33,440 nucleotides of DNA from an uncultured Eubacteriales bacterium (GCA_900315305.1 OMYS01000019.1:1-33440), one strand, 5' to 3'. Shown: positions 15,850-23,724, counted from the first letter of the stretch. Made by a program: numbers and translations. The notes: generated from the sequence alone by a model not told the origin.

Positions 15850-17451
15850 ATGAACGAAAATGAACGAATTCAGGCGGCTGAGACGGCTCTCGGCATTGAG
15901 TTCGGCTCAACGAGAATCAAGGCGGTGCTGACTGACCTTGACGGCCATGTCCTTGCGACGGGCTTTCACGACTGGGAGAATTCTCTCGTAAACGGTATCT
16001 GGACCTATCCGCTGGAGGAGATCCACGCGGGACTGCAGGACTGCTACGCGTCTCTGAAAAAGAGCGTGAAGGAGACGTACGGCCTTACACTTAGAAAGGT
16101 CGGTGCCATCGGAATCAGCGCAATGATGCACGGATACATGGCATTTGATAAGGAGGGAACGCTTCTCACACCGTTCCAGACCTGGCGCAACAGCAACACG
16201 GGAGAGGCGGCGGATGAGCTGACGGAGCTCTTTGATTTCAATATCCCGCTCCGCTGGACGATAGCGCACATTTATCAGTGCATCCTCGATAATGAGGAGC
16301 ATGTACAGCGCCTTGACTTCGTGACGACGCTCGACTCCTACATCCACTGGCAGCTCACGGGACAGAAGGTGACGGGCATCGGCGATGCCGCTGGTATCTT
16401 CCCGATCGACTCCGAGGCGAAGGACTACGACGCGGATATGCTGGACAAGTTCGACGCGCTGATCGAGCCGAAGCATTATCCGTGGAAAATAAGAGACATT
16501 CTCCCGAAGGTTCTCGTCGCAGGAGAAGAGGCCGGGACGCTGACGGAGGCGGGCGCAAGACTGCTCGATCCGGAGGGCGACCTTGAGGCCGGGATTCCGC
16601 TCTGCCCGCCGGAGGGCGATGCCGGGACCGGCATGGTCGCGACGAATTCTGTCGCGCCGAGGACAGGCAATGTCTCCGCCGGAACATCAACATTTGCGAT
16701 GATTGTCCTTGAGAAGAAGCTTTCAAAGCTCTACCGTGAGATCGATATGGTGACGACGCCGACGGGCTTCCCGGTCGCGATGTCCCACGCCAATAACGGC
16801 ACGTCCGATCTCAACGCGTGGGTCGGTCTCTTTAAGGAGTTCTCGGAGCTCATGGGTCACCCCGTCGATATGGGTGAGCTCTATGGAAAGCTCTATACGA
16901 ATTCGCTTAAAGGAGATCCGGACTGCGGCGGACTGCTCGCGTACGGCTACTATTCCGGCGAGGGCGTCACGCATTTAAATGAAGGCCGTCCGCTCTTTGC
17001 GCGCATGCCGGACAGTCATTTTAATCTCGCGAATTTCATGCGCGTCCATCTCTACACGTCTCTTGGCGCCGTGAAGCTCGGACTCGATATTCTCTTTAAG
17101 GAGGAGCACGTCCGCGTCGACCGGATCATGGGACATGGCGGTCTCTTTAAGACGAAGGGAGTCGGGCAGCGGTATCTCGCGGCGGCTGTGAACGCGCCGG
17201 TGACCGTCATGGATACGGCATCTGAGGGCGGCCCGTGGGGCGAGGCGCTTCTTGCGGCCTTCATGCTCGCAAAGAAGAAGGAGCCGGCTCTTACGCTTGA
17301 GAAGTATCTTGATGACCGGATTTTCGCCGGCATGAAGGGCAGCACGATGGATCCGGACCCGAAGGACGTCGAGGGCTTTGAGACATTTACGGAGCACTAC
17401 AGGGCAGGACTTGCCGCGGAGAAGGCGGCGATCGAGTCGATGAAGTGGTGA
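15850..17451 (+). CDS. FGGY-family kinase, probable L-ribulokinase
   Basis: A 533-residue FGGY sugar kinase. The N-terminal loop [17 protein letters not shown] is the ATP phosphate-binding motif of the family; [13 protein letters not shown] and [16 protein letters not shown] form the sugar side; D257 in [10 protein letters not shown] is the likely catalytic base; [14 protein letters not shown] and [22 protein letters not shown] lie in the ATP domain. It is more distant from classical E. coli AraB, but its place after araA and araR makes L-ribulose the likely substrate (inference); a xylulokinase-like activity is the main alternative. AAGGGGG at 15837-15843 precedes the ATG. It is the last gene of the operon, followed by a strong terminator. 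No L-ribulose-5-phosphate 4-epimerase gene lies in the window. Confidence 0.8.
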   Translation: MNENERIQAAETALGIEFGSTRIKAVLTDLDGHVLATGFHDWENSLVNGIWTYPLEEIHAGLQDCYASLKKSVKETYGLTLRKVGAIGISAMMHGYMAFDKEGTLLTPFQTWRNSNTGEAADELTELFDFNIPLRWTIAHIYQCILDNEEHVQRLDFVTTLDSYIHWQLTGQKVTGIGDAAGIFPIDSEAKDYDADMLDKFDALIEPKHYPWKIRDILPKVLVAGEEAGTLTEAGARLLDPEGDLEAGIPLCPPEGDAGTGMVATNSVAPRTGNVSAGTSTFAMIVLEKKLSKLYREIDMVTTPTGFPVAMSHANNGTSDLNAWVGLFKEFSELMGHPVDMGELYGKLYTNSLKGDPDCGGLLAYGYYSGEGVTHLNEGRPLFARMPDSHFNLANFMRVHLYTSLGAVKLGLDILFKEEHVRVDRIMGHGGLFKTKGVGQRYLAAAVNAPVTVMDTASEGGPWGEALLAAFMLAKKKEPALTLEKYLDDRIFAGMKGSTMDPDPKDVEGFETFTEHYRAGLAAEKAAIESMKW

Positions 17452-17472
17452 ATTTTCAAATGATTCCATGTA

Positions 17473-17503
17473 AAAGGGAGGGCCTTAGTGGCCCTCTCTT
17501 TTT
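17473..17503 (+). terminator. rho-independent terminator of the arabinose operon
   Basis: A 12-base stem (17473-17484 with 17490-17501, one G-T pair) with a 5-base loop runs directly into a T-rich tail. It lies 22 bases after the kinase stop. Confidence 0.9.
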
Positions 17504-17589
17504 GTGTTATGAAACTCTTCTAAGGAAAAACCGCCTGCATAAATTTTCGAAGTTATGCTAAAATATCGAAAAAAGAACAGGGGCTTGCT

Positions 17590-18228
17590 ATGTTAGGAAG
17601 AACACATTTCTTTGTCGGGATCGCGGCGGCGCTGGCCATTCAGCAGCCGCAGACCTTTCCCGTCCTCGTGGCCGGTACGGGAGCGGCCGCGATCGGCGGC
17701 GTGATTCCGGATATTGATTCCAGTTCATCGGAGGCGCACCGCAGCGCGGATGAGGCCATTCTGGTATCTGTCCTTGCGGTGATCGCCGTTATTGTCGCGG
17801 ACCGCGTGTTTCACGCGGGAATTTACGAAAAAATCAGGAGCGACAGCAGCATGGAGCGCGTGGTCATCGGCATTGCGCTGTTTCTTGCGGTCTGTGCGTT
17901 CGGGAAAAGGCAGCCGCACCGGGCGTTCATGCATTCGTTCGTGGCTCTTCTTCTCTTCACATGGTGCGTCAGTATTATTCTCCCGGCAGCCGCGCCATAT
18001 TTTGCGACGGCATTTGGTTCCCATATGGTCATTGATCTATTAAACTACAAGGGAGAGCAGCTGCTTTGGCCCTTAAGGCACAGGTTCTGCCTTCGCATGT
18101 GCGAGTCGGATGGCTTCATCAACAAGGCGCTCATGAGCATCGGTATCGTGGTGACGGTTCTCCTTCTTGTGACGTCCGTGCCGGCGAAAAATGCGCTTGG
18201 GGCTGTGCTGGCGCATCTGCCGGGCTGA
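17590..18228 (+). CDS. YdjM-like (DUF457) membrane-bound metal-dependent hydrolase family protein
   Basis: A 212-residue membrane protein with about four hydrophobic segments. It has the family pattern MLGRTHFFVGIAAALA (TH near the start), GGVIPDIDSSSSEAHR (the P-D-I-D acidic motif), RQPHRAFMHSF (R-x-x-H-R-x-x-x-H), and FGSHMVIDLLNYKGEQLLWP (H-x-x-x-D-x-x-N/T-x-x-G). These His/Asp residues presumably bind a metal. The family includes E. coli YdjM, which is controlled by LexA; the biochemical role is not established. AGGGG lies shortly before the ATG. It stands alone after the arabinose operon terminator, with no clear functional link to neighbours. Confidence 0.82.
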   Translation: MLGRTHFFVGIAAALAIQQPQTFPVLVAGTGAAAIGGVIPDIDSSSSEAHRSADEAILVSVLAVIAVIVADRVFHAGIYEKIRSDSSMERVVIGIALFLAVCAFGKRQPHRAFMHSFVALLLFTWCVSIILPAAAPYFATAFGSHMVIDLLNYKGEQLLWPLRHRFCLRMCESDGFINKALMSIGIVVTVLLLVTSVPAKNALGAVLAHLPG

Positions 18229-18359
18229 GCGATGATCCTGATTGTGGAAGCTGAATTTAGAAAAAGTTCGAATCATGTTGATCGTCCACGGTACACTTTC
18301 GCGGAAGAGCATACATGGCAGGCTTTCGGTGCCTGCTGACGTGTTGAGAGGTGACAGAT

Positions 18360-18778
18360 ATGGGAGAAAATAAGGAACAGAGTCTGATGGAAGCGCTGAA
18401 CGTGTGTGTCGCGCTTGACCGCAGGCTGCTCGGGGCGGGCGACAAGAACCCGCCTCGCGAGGAGCTTGAACAATTTGTCGATGCGCACAAGCACCTCGCC
18501 GATGCGTTTCAGGATTCCAACGGCGACGAGATCCGCCTCATGGACATCGACAGCACGCAGAAGCTCCAGCTTGAAAATGAGCGGCAGCTCATGCCGGTGT
18601 TCATTTCCCAGTCCGAATTCGGGCTGATCACGTACATGACGACATTTCGTGCTTCTGGATGTCAGAGGAGGACGGCGAGCCGATGCACAGCGCCGTCTAC
18701 ATGCGAAACGCGAAGCGCCTGCATGAATTCGTCAACATCTATTTCGGGCGCGATCCGTCCGAGGCGCGCGGCTGCTGA
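18360..18778 (+). pseudogene. frameshifted small gene of unknown family
   Basis: From ATG at 18360 (GAGAGGTG at 18345-18352 in front) about 96 codons read sensibly: MGENKEQSLMEALNVCV, then HKHLADAFQDSNGDEIRLMD and ERQLMPVFISQSEFGL, which faintly recalls the SseB N-terminal domain. Around 18645-18652 the sensible reading moves to another frame (FWMSEEDGEPMHSAVYMRN, LHEFVNIYFGRDPSEARGC) that ends at TGA 18776-18778. Without the shift, the first frame continues into arginine/serine-rich out-of-frame sequence. A single missing base in this stretch explains it. It could be a genuine pseudogene or a sequencing error. No function is proposed. Confidence 0.6.
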
Positions 18779-18823
18779 AAGTGGACAGCGTGTAAGCCGG
18801 ATTTTGTAGTCCCAACCCAAAAA

Positions 18824-18871
18824 CATCTTCGGACGAAGGTGGTAGTTTTTACCCGCCTTTGCCCGAAGATG
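18824..18871 (-). terminator. terminator of the AT-rich two-gene unit
   Basis: An imperfect stem of about 20 bases (CATCTTCGG at 18824 pairing with CCGAAGATG ending at 18871, continued inward) with a loop around AGTTTTTA is followed, on the minus strand, by TTTTT (18823-18819). It lies 35 bases beyond the stop of the small membrane protein gene and may also limit read-through from the plus strand. Confidence 0.7.
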
Positions 18872-18905
18872 CCTTTCTACAGAACAATCGGAGAAGCATA
18901 ATCGG

Positions 18906-19085
18906 TTAATAATTCATGAAATGATATACTATGTAGGATGCACAAAATATCATCCACAGTACGAAAAGAACAGAAAGCCCAATATTGCTCTTCCAATTAC
19001 TGCTTTTCTTTTTCATTAGAGCTAGAACAGTAGCAATAAAAAAACCGATGATTACTATGATAGATCCAATGATTCGATCGTTCAT
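18906..19085 (-). CDS. small two-helix membrane protein, possible immunity partner
   Basis: A 59-residue protein starting MNDRIIGSIIVIIGFFIATV and ending SYIVYHFMNY. It has two hydrophobic segments (about residues 5-24 and 36-55) separated by a basic, polar loop MKKKSSNWKSN. AGGTGG lies just before the ATG on the minus strand. It begins 13 bases after the stop of the secreted-protein gene at 19099-19701 and ends before a terminator, so the two form one transcript. I do not recognise a family. The size, topology and place are those of immunity proteins that follow bacteriocin genes, but this is inference only. Confidence 0.7.
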   Translation of the reverse strand: MNDRIIGSIIVIIGFFIATVLALMKKKSSNWKSNIGLSVLFVLWMIFCASYIVYHFMNY

Positions 19086-19098
19086 TTCCCACCTAACC

Positions 19099-19701
19099 TT
19101 AGTAAGCCTTTATTGTTTCAACAGGCCCCCAGACTTCACCTGTAGAAGTCGTGAATTTGATTCTGTATTTTTGATAATATTGTGTTCCAATATTTCTTTC
19201 CCATGTTTGAACGGTTAGCGTTCCTCCGGGGGTTGCTGTCCCGATGAAAGCACTTAATCCACCTAATAAAGTTGCGGCGGCAGGACCACCAACAAAGCCT
19301 GCAATAATTACAATTGCGGCAGCAGTTATGCCAGCACCGGTCGCTGTTATTTTATAGTTTTGCGATCCAAGATATTTCCAGGTTGAAGATGTATTTGACC
19401 TTGGAATCTTTAAAAGAGGAGCTTCAGAAGAGTATGTGCCGATTACTTGACCATGATACAAAATTTGATTTGTACTGGTTTCCAGGATGACAGTGTCCTC
19501 GACTACGGAATCTGGATTTATTGCACAAATCACAATGTTGTTACTGGAATCCGTATAAGAAGAGAAATTATAACTTGAATAGTCGACTGTATTCGCCTTG
19601 GATGCAACGATATTAAGATCATTAGCCGAAACGTTGATTGAACTGAAGAGGAGTAATACAACACTTAAAAGTACATTGATAATCAACCTTGATCTTTTCA
19701 T
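19099..19701 (-). CDS. secreted protein with Gly/Ala-rich hydrophobic core, unknown function
   Basis: A 200-residue protein with a clear type I signal peptide (MKRSR, hydrophobic core, cleavage likely after NVSA at residue 26). The mature part has a Ser/Tyr/Asn-rich region (about 27-115) including SSTWKYLGSQNYK, then a hydrophobic Gly/Ala-rich stretch (118-160) with GAGITAAAIVIIAGF and GGPAAATLLGGLSAFIG, and a polar, aromatic C terminus (QTWERNIGTQYYQKYRIKF). It resembles in design small secreted Firmicutes proteins with a buried or pore-like helical hairpin, but I cannot name a family. GGAGGT lies 6 bases before the ATG. The gene is AT-rich and uses codons unlike its neighbours, suggesting transfer. 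A toxin or bacteriocin role with the following 59-residue protein as immunity partner is a guess. Confidence 0.75.
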   Translation of the reverse strand: MKRSRLIINVLLSVVLLLFSSINVSANDLNIVASKANTVDYSSYNFSSYTDSSNNIVICAINPDSVVEDTVILETSTNQILYHGQVIGTYSSEAPLLKIPRSNTSSTWKYLGSQNYKITATGAGITAAAIVIIAGFVGGPAAATLLGGLSAFIGTATPGGTLTVQTWERNIGTQYYQKYRIKFTTSTGEVWGPVETIKAY

Positions 19702-19745
19702 AAATACCTCCGTGATAACGCTAAATGAGGATAGGGATTTAGTCT

Positions 19746-19775
19746 ATCATAACGAGAACATTGTGGAAAGAACAA
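19746..19775 (-). promoter_or_regulatory. possible promoter of the AT-rich two-gene unit
   Basis: On the minus strand TTGTTC (19775-19770) and TATGAT (19751-19746) are 18 bases apart, about 45 bases upstream of the ATG at 19701. The match is moderate. Confidence 0.35.
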
Positions 19776-19901
19776 AACTGTAAATGTATTTAATAAGATG
19801 CGTCTCTATTATTATTCATACCATAGCTGGGCTGCCTTGTCCATTAGAATTTATTGCGGGTTTATTGGCTATTTTTCACAAATAGTATGTTATCAAAATA
19901 A

Positions 19902-19925
19902 AAAACGGTGGAAGTCATATCCCGC
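19902..19925 (-). terminator. possible terminator overlapping the end of the LysR gene
   Basis: On the minus strand CGGCGG and CCACCG form a short stem (one mismatch) around the LysR stop codon, followed by TTTTTTATTTT. The stem is weak but the T-run is clear. Confidence 0.4.
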
Positions 19926-20802
19926 CGGTTCTCCACCCGAGCGCGTAGTCGCGGAACTTGTTCATCGTCTCTGTGAGCGGCATGTCCCGCCGGCGAACGA
20001 GCGCGACGTTCCACATCGGATGCTCGCGGAACGGGATCTTCCGGAGCGCTCCGCTGCTCATGTCTTGAAAGATGAAATCCATCGAGGCCGTGTTGGCCTC
20101 CCCGTCCTTGCACAGCTTGTAGCAGAGTGAGAAGCCGCTGGTGTTGAAGTAAATATCGAGCTTTGCCCTCTCGCGCTCGCAGATCGACTCCATGATGTGA
20201 TGGATCAGAAAATTGCTGTTTTCAATGACGAATGGCTCAGCGGATATTTCTTTTACCGATACCTCATTTCTCTCGAAAAATGCACTTCCCTCGTGCGTGA
20301 TGAAGTAGATCTCCTTTGAAAAGAGCGGCTCATATACAAGATCCGGGTTCTGCCGGAGATACGGCACCATGCCGACATCATACTGCTTGTTCAGCAGATT
20401 CTCCTCGACGTAGATGTCGGGATATTCCATATAATCGAGGTGGATGGACGGGCAGAGGCGAGAGAAGCCCTGCACGAATTCCGGCGAGAGATAACGCAGG
20501 ATGCCGAACGCCGAGACCAGACGGAGATATCCGTTTGTCTGCGCCTTGAGATCGGCGATCTTTTTCAGTGTGTCGTCATATTCGTGCGTGATCTTGATGG
20601 CCGCGGCGAGAAAAATCTTTCCGTAGGCGGTCGGACTCACGCCGCTCGTCGCGCGGTCGAGAAGCGGAGCGCCGGACTCTTCCTCCATGCGGCGGATCGC
20701 CTTGCTGACACCCTGCGGCGACATGAAGAGCGCCTCCGCCGCGGCAGAGATACTCTGCTTCCTGCAGACCATGATAAAACAGTCCATATCCCGAAGATTC
20801 AT
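19915..20802 (-). CDS. LysR-family transcriptional regulator
   Basis: A 295-residue regulator. The N-terminal winged helix is typical: MNLRDMDCFIMVCRKQSISAAAEALFMSPQGVSKAIRRMEEE, then GAPLLDRATSGVSPTAYGK. The remaining two thirds form the LysR effector-binding domain (LRLVSAFGILRYLSPEFVQGF, YDVGMVPYLRQNPDLVYEPLF). ATG at 20802 places the helix-turn-helix at the normal position; AAGGAA lies 11 bases upstream. An alternative TTG at 20835 lacks a site. It follows the nitrilase gene on the same strand but has its own promoter (20949-20977), and its leader carries a partial structured repeat. The target is unknown; nitrilase is the nearest candidate. Confidence 0.9.
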   Translation of the reverse strand: MNLRDMDCFIMVCRKQSISAAAEALFMSPQGVSKAIRRMEEESGAPLLDRATSGVSPTAYGKIFLAAAIKITHEYDDTLKKIADLKAQTNGYLRLVSAFGILRYLSPEFVQGFSRLCPSIHLDYMEYPDIYVEENLLNKQYDVGMVPYLRQNPDLVYEPLFSKEIYFITHEGSAFFERNEVSVKEISAEPFVIENSNFLIHHIMESICERERAKLDIYFNTSGFSLCYKLCKDGEANTASMDFIFQDMSSGALRKIPFREHPMWNVALVRRRDMPLTETMNKFRDYALGWRTGGI

Positions 20803-20895
20803 GACAAATGAAATTCCTTCCTCAAAAGCACGCAAAGGGCAGTCCGTCTCCGGACCGCCCTCCCCGCATTTGTCTTCTTATCCGGCATCCTTCAG

Positions 20896-20933
20896 TGAGG
20901 AACGCGAAGCGTTCCGAGTCTGGTCGCCGAATC
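20896..20933 (-). repeat. structured repeat, partial copy 4 (left half, reverse)
   Basis: The reverse strand reads GATTCGGCGACCAGACTCGG followed by the hairpin GGAACGC-TTC-GCGTTCC and CTC, matching the first 36 or so bases of copies 1-3; similarity is then lost. A separate hairpin with arms GGGCAGTCCG / CGGACCGCCC lies further on at about 20837-20860 and may be a diverged inner part. It sits in the predicted 5' leader of the LysR mRNA. Confidence 0.65.
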
Positions 20934-20948
20934 GTTACTTTCATTTGT

Positions 20949-20977
20949 ATTATACATACAACTCTGTCGTTTTGTAA
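20949..20977 (-). promoter_or_regulatory. promoter of the LysR gene
   Basis: On the minus strand TTACAA (20977-20972) and a perfect TATAAT (20954-20949) are 17 bases apart. It lies in the gap between nitrilase and LysR and would give a leader of about 140 bases. Confidence 0.65.
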
Positions 20978-21033
20978 CAATCGTATGTGAGATGATGTAT
21001 GAAATTCATCCGCAGCCTGTCTCAGATCCTGAC

Positions 21034-22035
21034 TTACTCAGAATCCTCCGCGTACGGTTGCAGCTCATCGTAGGAGATCGTCTCCTGCTTGCCCTCGCCG
21101 ATGAAGTTGCAGTACGGATGCGGCTGACGGTAGAAGTTGAGTGTCAGGTACTGATTTCTGTAGTGACCCGCCGCGTCAAAGCCGTACTTGTAGTCGATGA
21201 TGTCCTCGAGATCGATGTCCGCATAGGCGATGCCCTCCTCGCCGGACGGAACGTAGTCGCTTCTTAAGTTGCCATCCGGTCCGATGATCGCCGTGTGGCC
21301 CTGCTTCAGCGTCTTGAAGTATGCGAGACGATCCTCCTCGAGCTTTCCGTTCTCATCCGTGCAGAGCATTGTGTACAGTCTGTCGTCGTACACGGAGCTT
21401 GTCATCAGGACAAATGCGCCTGTCTGCATCGCGTATGCCTTGCTCGCCGGATCATCATCGAAATATCCCGGCCAGGAGGCGACATGGACCTGCTCATTCT
21501 GCGCACCCATCGCCGCGACATCGAGCGGAACGTCGTGCTCCCAGCACTGGCAGCCACCGAGGTTGCCGAGCTCTGTCTCAAAGACCGGCATCATGGAGCC
21601 TTCGCCGTCCCCCCAGATGAGCCGCTCCGCGACGGAGACGCGCATCTTGCGGTGCTTGCCCATGAGGTTGCCCTTGTTGTCGAACCAGAACTGTGTGAGG
21701 TAGAGGGATCCGCCGTCCTTCTCAGAGCCGGAAATGCAGACGTAGATGTCATTGTCGCGGGCCGCCTGGCTGATCTTGGCCAGCGCGTCGCTCGGAACCT
21801 CGACCGCGTTCAGATATAGCTGATGATAAAATCTCGGGACGTAATCGAGCGCGCGTCCGAGAAATGCAAACCATGGATAGCCCGGAAGGAAGCCCTCCGG
21901 AAAGCCGATGAGCTTCGCGCCGTGATCGGCCGCTTCCTTGATGATGCCGACTGACTTGTCGACGGTTGCCGCGAGATCAAGATACACCGGCGCTGCCTGG
22001 ACTGCTGCTACCTTATACTTCGGATACTTAGCCAT
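21034..22035 (-). CDS. nitrilase (carbon-nitrogen hydrolase family)
   Basis: A 333-residue enzyme of the nitrilase branch, which hydrolyses nitriles to the acid and ammonia. The catalytic triad is visible: E47 in FPEGFLPGYP, K130 in HRKMRVS, C164 in GGCQCWEH. The whole length fits a nitrilase rather than the shorter amidase branches. The CWEH motif and GYPWF near the N terminus are typical of aliphatic/aryl nitrilases and cyanide-degrading relatives; the exact substrate cannot be told. AAAGGAGG precedes the ATG on the minus strand. It lies downstream of superoxide reductase on the same strand, separated by two hairpins and a possible promoter of its own. Confidence 0.9.
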   Translation of the reverse strand: MAKYPKYKVAAVQAAPVYLDLAATVDKSVGIIKEAADHGAKLIGFPEGFLPGYPWFAFLGRALDYVPRFYHQLYLNAVEVPSDALAKISQAARDNDIYVCISGSEKDGGSLYLTQFWFDNKGNLMGKHRKMRVSVAERLIWGDGEGSMMPVFETELGNLGGCQCWEHDVPLDVAAMGAQNEQVHVASWPGYFDDDPASKAYAMQTGAFVLMTSSVYDDRLYTMLCTDENGKLEEDRLAYFKTLKQGHTAIIGPDGNLRSDYVPSGEEGIAYADIDLEDIIDYKYGFDAAGHYRNQYLTLNFYRQPHPYCNFIGEGKQETISYDELQPYAEDSE

Positions 22036-22083
22036 AGTGAGAACCTCCTTTGGAAAATCGTAGTCAGTGTCTTCCCGGGAAAT

Positions 22084-22125
22084 TAAAAAGGCGCCAGCGG
22101 AGAATTCATTTTCTCCTCTGACGCC
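22084..22125 (-). terminator. intrinsic terminator or attenuator upstream of nitrilase
   Basis: On the minus strand a 15-base stem (22125-22111 with 22104-22090, two mismatches) with a 6-base loop is followed by TTTTTAA. It lies about 50 bases before the nitrilase ATG. It could end read-through from superoxide reductase, or attenuate transcripts starting at the promoter at 22145-22173. Confidence 0.7.
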
Positions 22126-22144
22126 CTTGTCATCTGATGGCTAT

Positions 22145-22173
22145 ACTGTACCGCGAAATCCTGTTTCAGACAA
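22145..22173 (-). promoter_or_regulatory. possible nitrilase promoter between two hairpins
   Basis: On the minus strand TTGTCT (22173-22168) and TACAGT (22150-22145) are 17 bases apart. Predicted transcripts would begin near 22138 and run almost at once into the terminator-like hairpin at 22084-22125. Confidence 0.45.
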
Positions 22174-22186
22174 CCAACGAAAATGT

Positions 22187-22217
22187 GAGGCGCCTCAACT
22201 GCTGGTTGAGACGCCTC
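22187..22217 (-). terminator. hairpin after the superoxide reductase gene
   Basis: A 13-base stem (GAGGCGCCTCAAC at 22187-22199 against GTTGAGACGCCTC at 22205-22217, one G-T pair) with a 5-base loop is followed on the minus strand by CACATTTTCG, a weak T-run. It probably ends the superoxide reductase transcript. Confidence 0.5.
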
Positions 22218-22324
22218 CGTATACGTTATGCAGGCCGATCCCCCATCGGCTGTTCATTATCTGCCAGCTGGCTGTCTGCATTTTGGGCAGAAGCTTCTGT
22301 CCAAAACGGGATGCGGGTCTTAAT

Positions 22325-22702
22325 TCAGACCTCCGCCTTCCAGAGACCGTGCAGATTGCAGTACTCATATGCTGCGACCGGCGCATCGCCGCCTGCAAGC
22401 TCGAACTCCGCGACCGGCTGATCGCCCGGCTTCAGGTCCTTCTTCTGGAAGCCCTGCTTTGTCTCAAGGACGATGAACTGGATATAGTGGTTGTCGAGCA
22501 TCGGGTGAAGCGTAGAGCCGACTGTGACGGTGACATGATTTCCGTCGACCTTGACGACCGGGACGTGCTTTTCCTGCGCCGCGTCCGTTGTGTTCGGAAC
22601 GAGCTCAGTCATCGGCTTGCCGCAGCAGGTCGGTGTGCAGGCTGTCTTCTCTGTGAGAAATGTGACGAAGTTGCCACAGGACATACATCTGTAAAATAAC
22701 AT
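22325..22702 (-). CDS. superoxide reductase (desulfoferrodoxin type)
   Basis: A 125-residue two-iron superoxide reductase, which reduces superoxide to peroxide without making oxygen and is typical of anaerobes. The N-terminal desulforedoxin-like site has C6-x2-C9 and C26-C27. The catalytic iron ligands are H46 (in QEKHVPV), H66 and H72 (LHPMLDNHYI), and C115 and H118 (CNLHGLW); the E44-K45 pair near the active site is present. GAAAGGAG lies before the ATG. It lies just downstream of rubrerythrin on the same strand; together they would detoxify superoxide and then peroxide. Confidence 0.95.
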   Translation of the reverse strand: MLFYRCMSCGNFVTFLTEKTACTPTCCGKPMTELVPNTTDAAQEKHVPVVKVDGNHVTVTVGSTLHPMLDNHYIQFIVLETKQGFQKKDLKPGDQPVAEFELAGGDAPVAAYEYCNLHGLWKAEV

Positions 22703-22848
22703 GGCGTAACTCCTTTCTGTAAATTCAAATCGAAATTGTCAGAATTGTTGTTCGTTCGAAATCCGTAAGGTGATCTTTTATATTCCAGTCCCTGAACTCT
22801 GCGCTGCCTTTTGAGGATCAGAGAGGTCAGAGACAATCTTGCTTATAT

Positions 22849-22900
22849 GAATCACAGCCTGTACGCGATGTCCGTCATAGAAGCTGGCAGGCTGTGATTC
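22849..22900 (-). terminator. long-loop hairpin after the rubrerythrin gene
   Basis: A perfect 13-base inverted repeat, GAATCACAGCCTG at 22849-22861 and CAGGCTGTGATTC at 22888-22900, encloses a 26-base loop. No T-run follows. It lies 27 bases downstream of the rubrerythrin stop and is likely an mRNA 3' structure. Confidence 0.45.
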
Positions 22901-22926
22901 TCATGGGGTGAGCTGTATCTGATGGA

Positions 22927-23574
22927 TTAGTAGTTCTCCTCGTGTACCTCGAAGAAGGACTGCGGATGGCCGCAGACCGGGCAGACTGTCGGAGCCTCTG
23001 TGCCGACGACGATGTGGCCGCAGTTCCGGCACTCCCAGACCTTGACTTCGCTCTTCTTGAAGACTTCCTTCATTTCGACATTGTGAAGAAGCTTTCTGTA
23101 GCGCTCCTCGTGTGTCTTCTCGATCGCAGCGACGCCGCGGAACTTCTCAGCGAGCTCATGGAAGCCTTCCTCATCGGCATCCTTTGCCATGCGGACGTAC
23201 ATATCTGTCCACTCGTAGTTCTCACCGGCTGCACCTTCCTTGAGATTTTCCTCTGTGTCACCGAGAAGGCCGAGCTCCTTGAACCAGATCTTTGCGTGTT
23301 CCTTCTCGTTCTCTGCTGTCTTCAGGAAGAGAGCGGCGATCTGCTCAAAGCCCTGCTTCTTTGCGACAGAAGCGAAGTATGTGTACTTGTTGCGGGCCTG
23401 TGACTCGCCGGCAAATGCCTCGAGCAGGTTCTTCTCTGTCTTTGTTCCTGCGTACGGGTTCTTCTTCTCCTCGCTGACCGGCTCGAAGACGTCAACCTGA
23501 TGACACTTCGGGCACTCCTTCGGCGCCTTGTCTCCCTCGTAAATGTAACCGCAGACCTTGCATTTGAATTTCAT
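22927..23574 (-). CDS. rubrerythrin with rubredoxin-like domains at both ends
   Basis: A 215-residue non-haem iron peroxidase. Residues 1-35 are a rubredoxin-like knuckle pair (C5-x2-C8, C21-x2-C24, then [10 protein letters not shown]). Residues about 45-165 are the four-helix diiron domain ([46 protein letters not shown] with the E-x2-H ligands). A second rubredoxin-like site follows (C182-x2-C185, C198-x2-C201). The usual rubrerythrin has only the C-terminal one and reverse rubrerythrin only the N-terminal one. ATG at 23574 is chosen from AAAGGAGG 8 bases before it. It reduces hydrogen peroxide using electrons from NADH-linked or rubredoxin partners. It is divergent from an AraC regulator. 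Confidence 0.93.
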   Translation of the reverse strand: MKFKCKVCGYIYEGDKAPKECPKCHQVDVFEPVSEEKKNPYAGTKTEKNLLEAFAGESQARNKYTYFASVAKKQGFEQIAALFLKTAENEKEHAKIWFKELGLLGDTEENLKEGAAGENYEWTDMYVRMAKDADEEGFHELAEKFRGVAAIEKTHEERYRKLLHNVEMKEVFKKSEVKVWECRNCGHIVVGTEAPTVCPVCGHPQSFFEVHEENY

Positions 23575-23695
23575 ATATTTTTCCTCCTTTGTATCGGGGC
23601 GTTTGTGTTTCCCTTTGATGATTGTATTATAACGCACGAAAATGGATGTTAATAGCATTATTTACATTTTTTATTGCATTATATTTTCGTTTAAC

Positions 23696-23724
23696 GTGAC
23701 ACGCATGAACTCCCGTGCTACAAT
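23696..23724 (+). promoter_or_regulatory. promoter of the AraC-family gene
   Basis: GTGACA (23696-23701) and TACAAT (23719-23724) are 17 bases apart, 27 bases before the GTG start. A minus-strand TATAAT (23631-23626) in the same AT-rich gap probably serves rubrerythrin, though its -35 is poor. Confidence 0.6.

Noticed and set aside
18781..18815. GTAAGCCGGATTTTGT resembles the conserved end of RNase P RNA (reverse strand)
   Set aside because: Only about 16 bases match and the flanking sequence is a terminator hairpin, not the rest of an RNase P RNA.
19798..20130. 110-codon plus-strand open frame overlapping the 3' end of the LysR gene
   Set aside because: Mostly antisense to the conserved LysR effector domain; no ribosome binding site.
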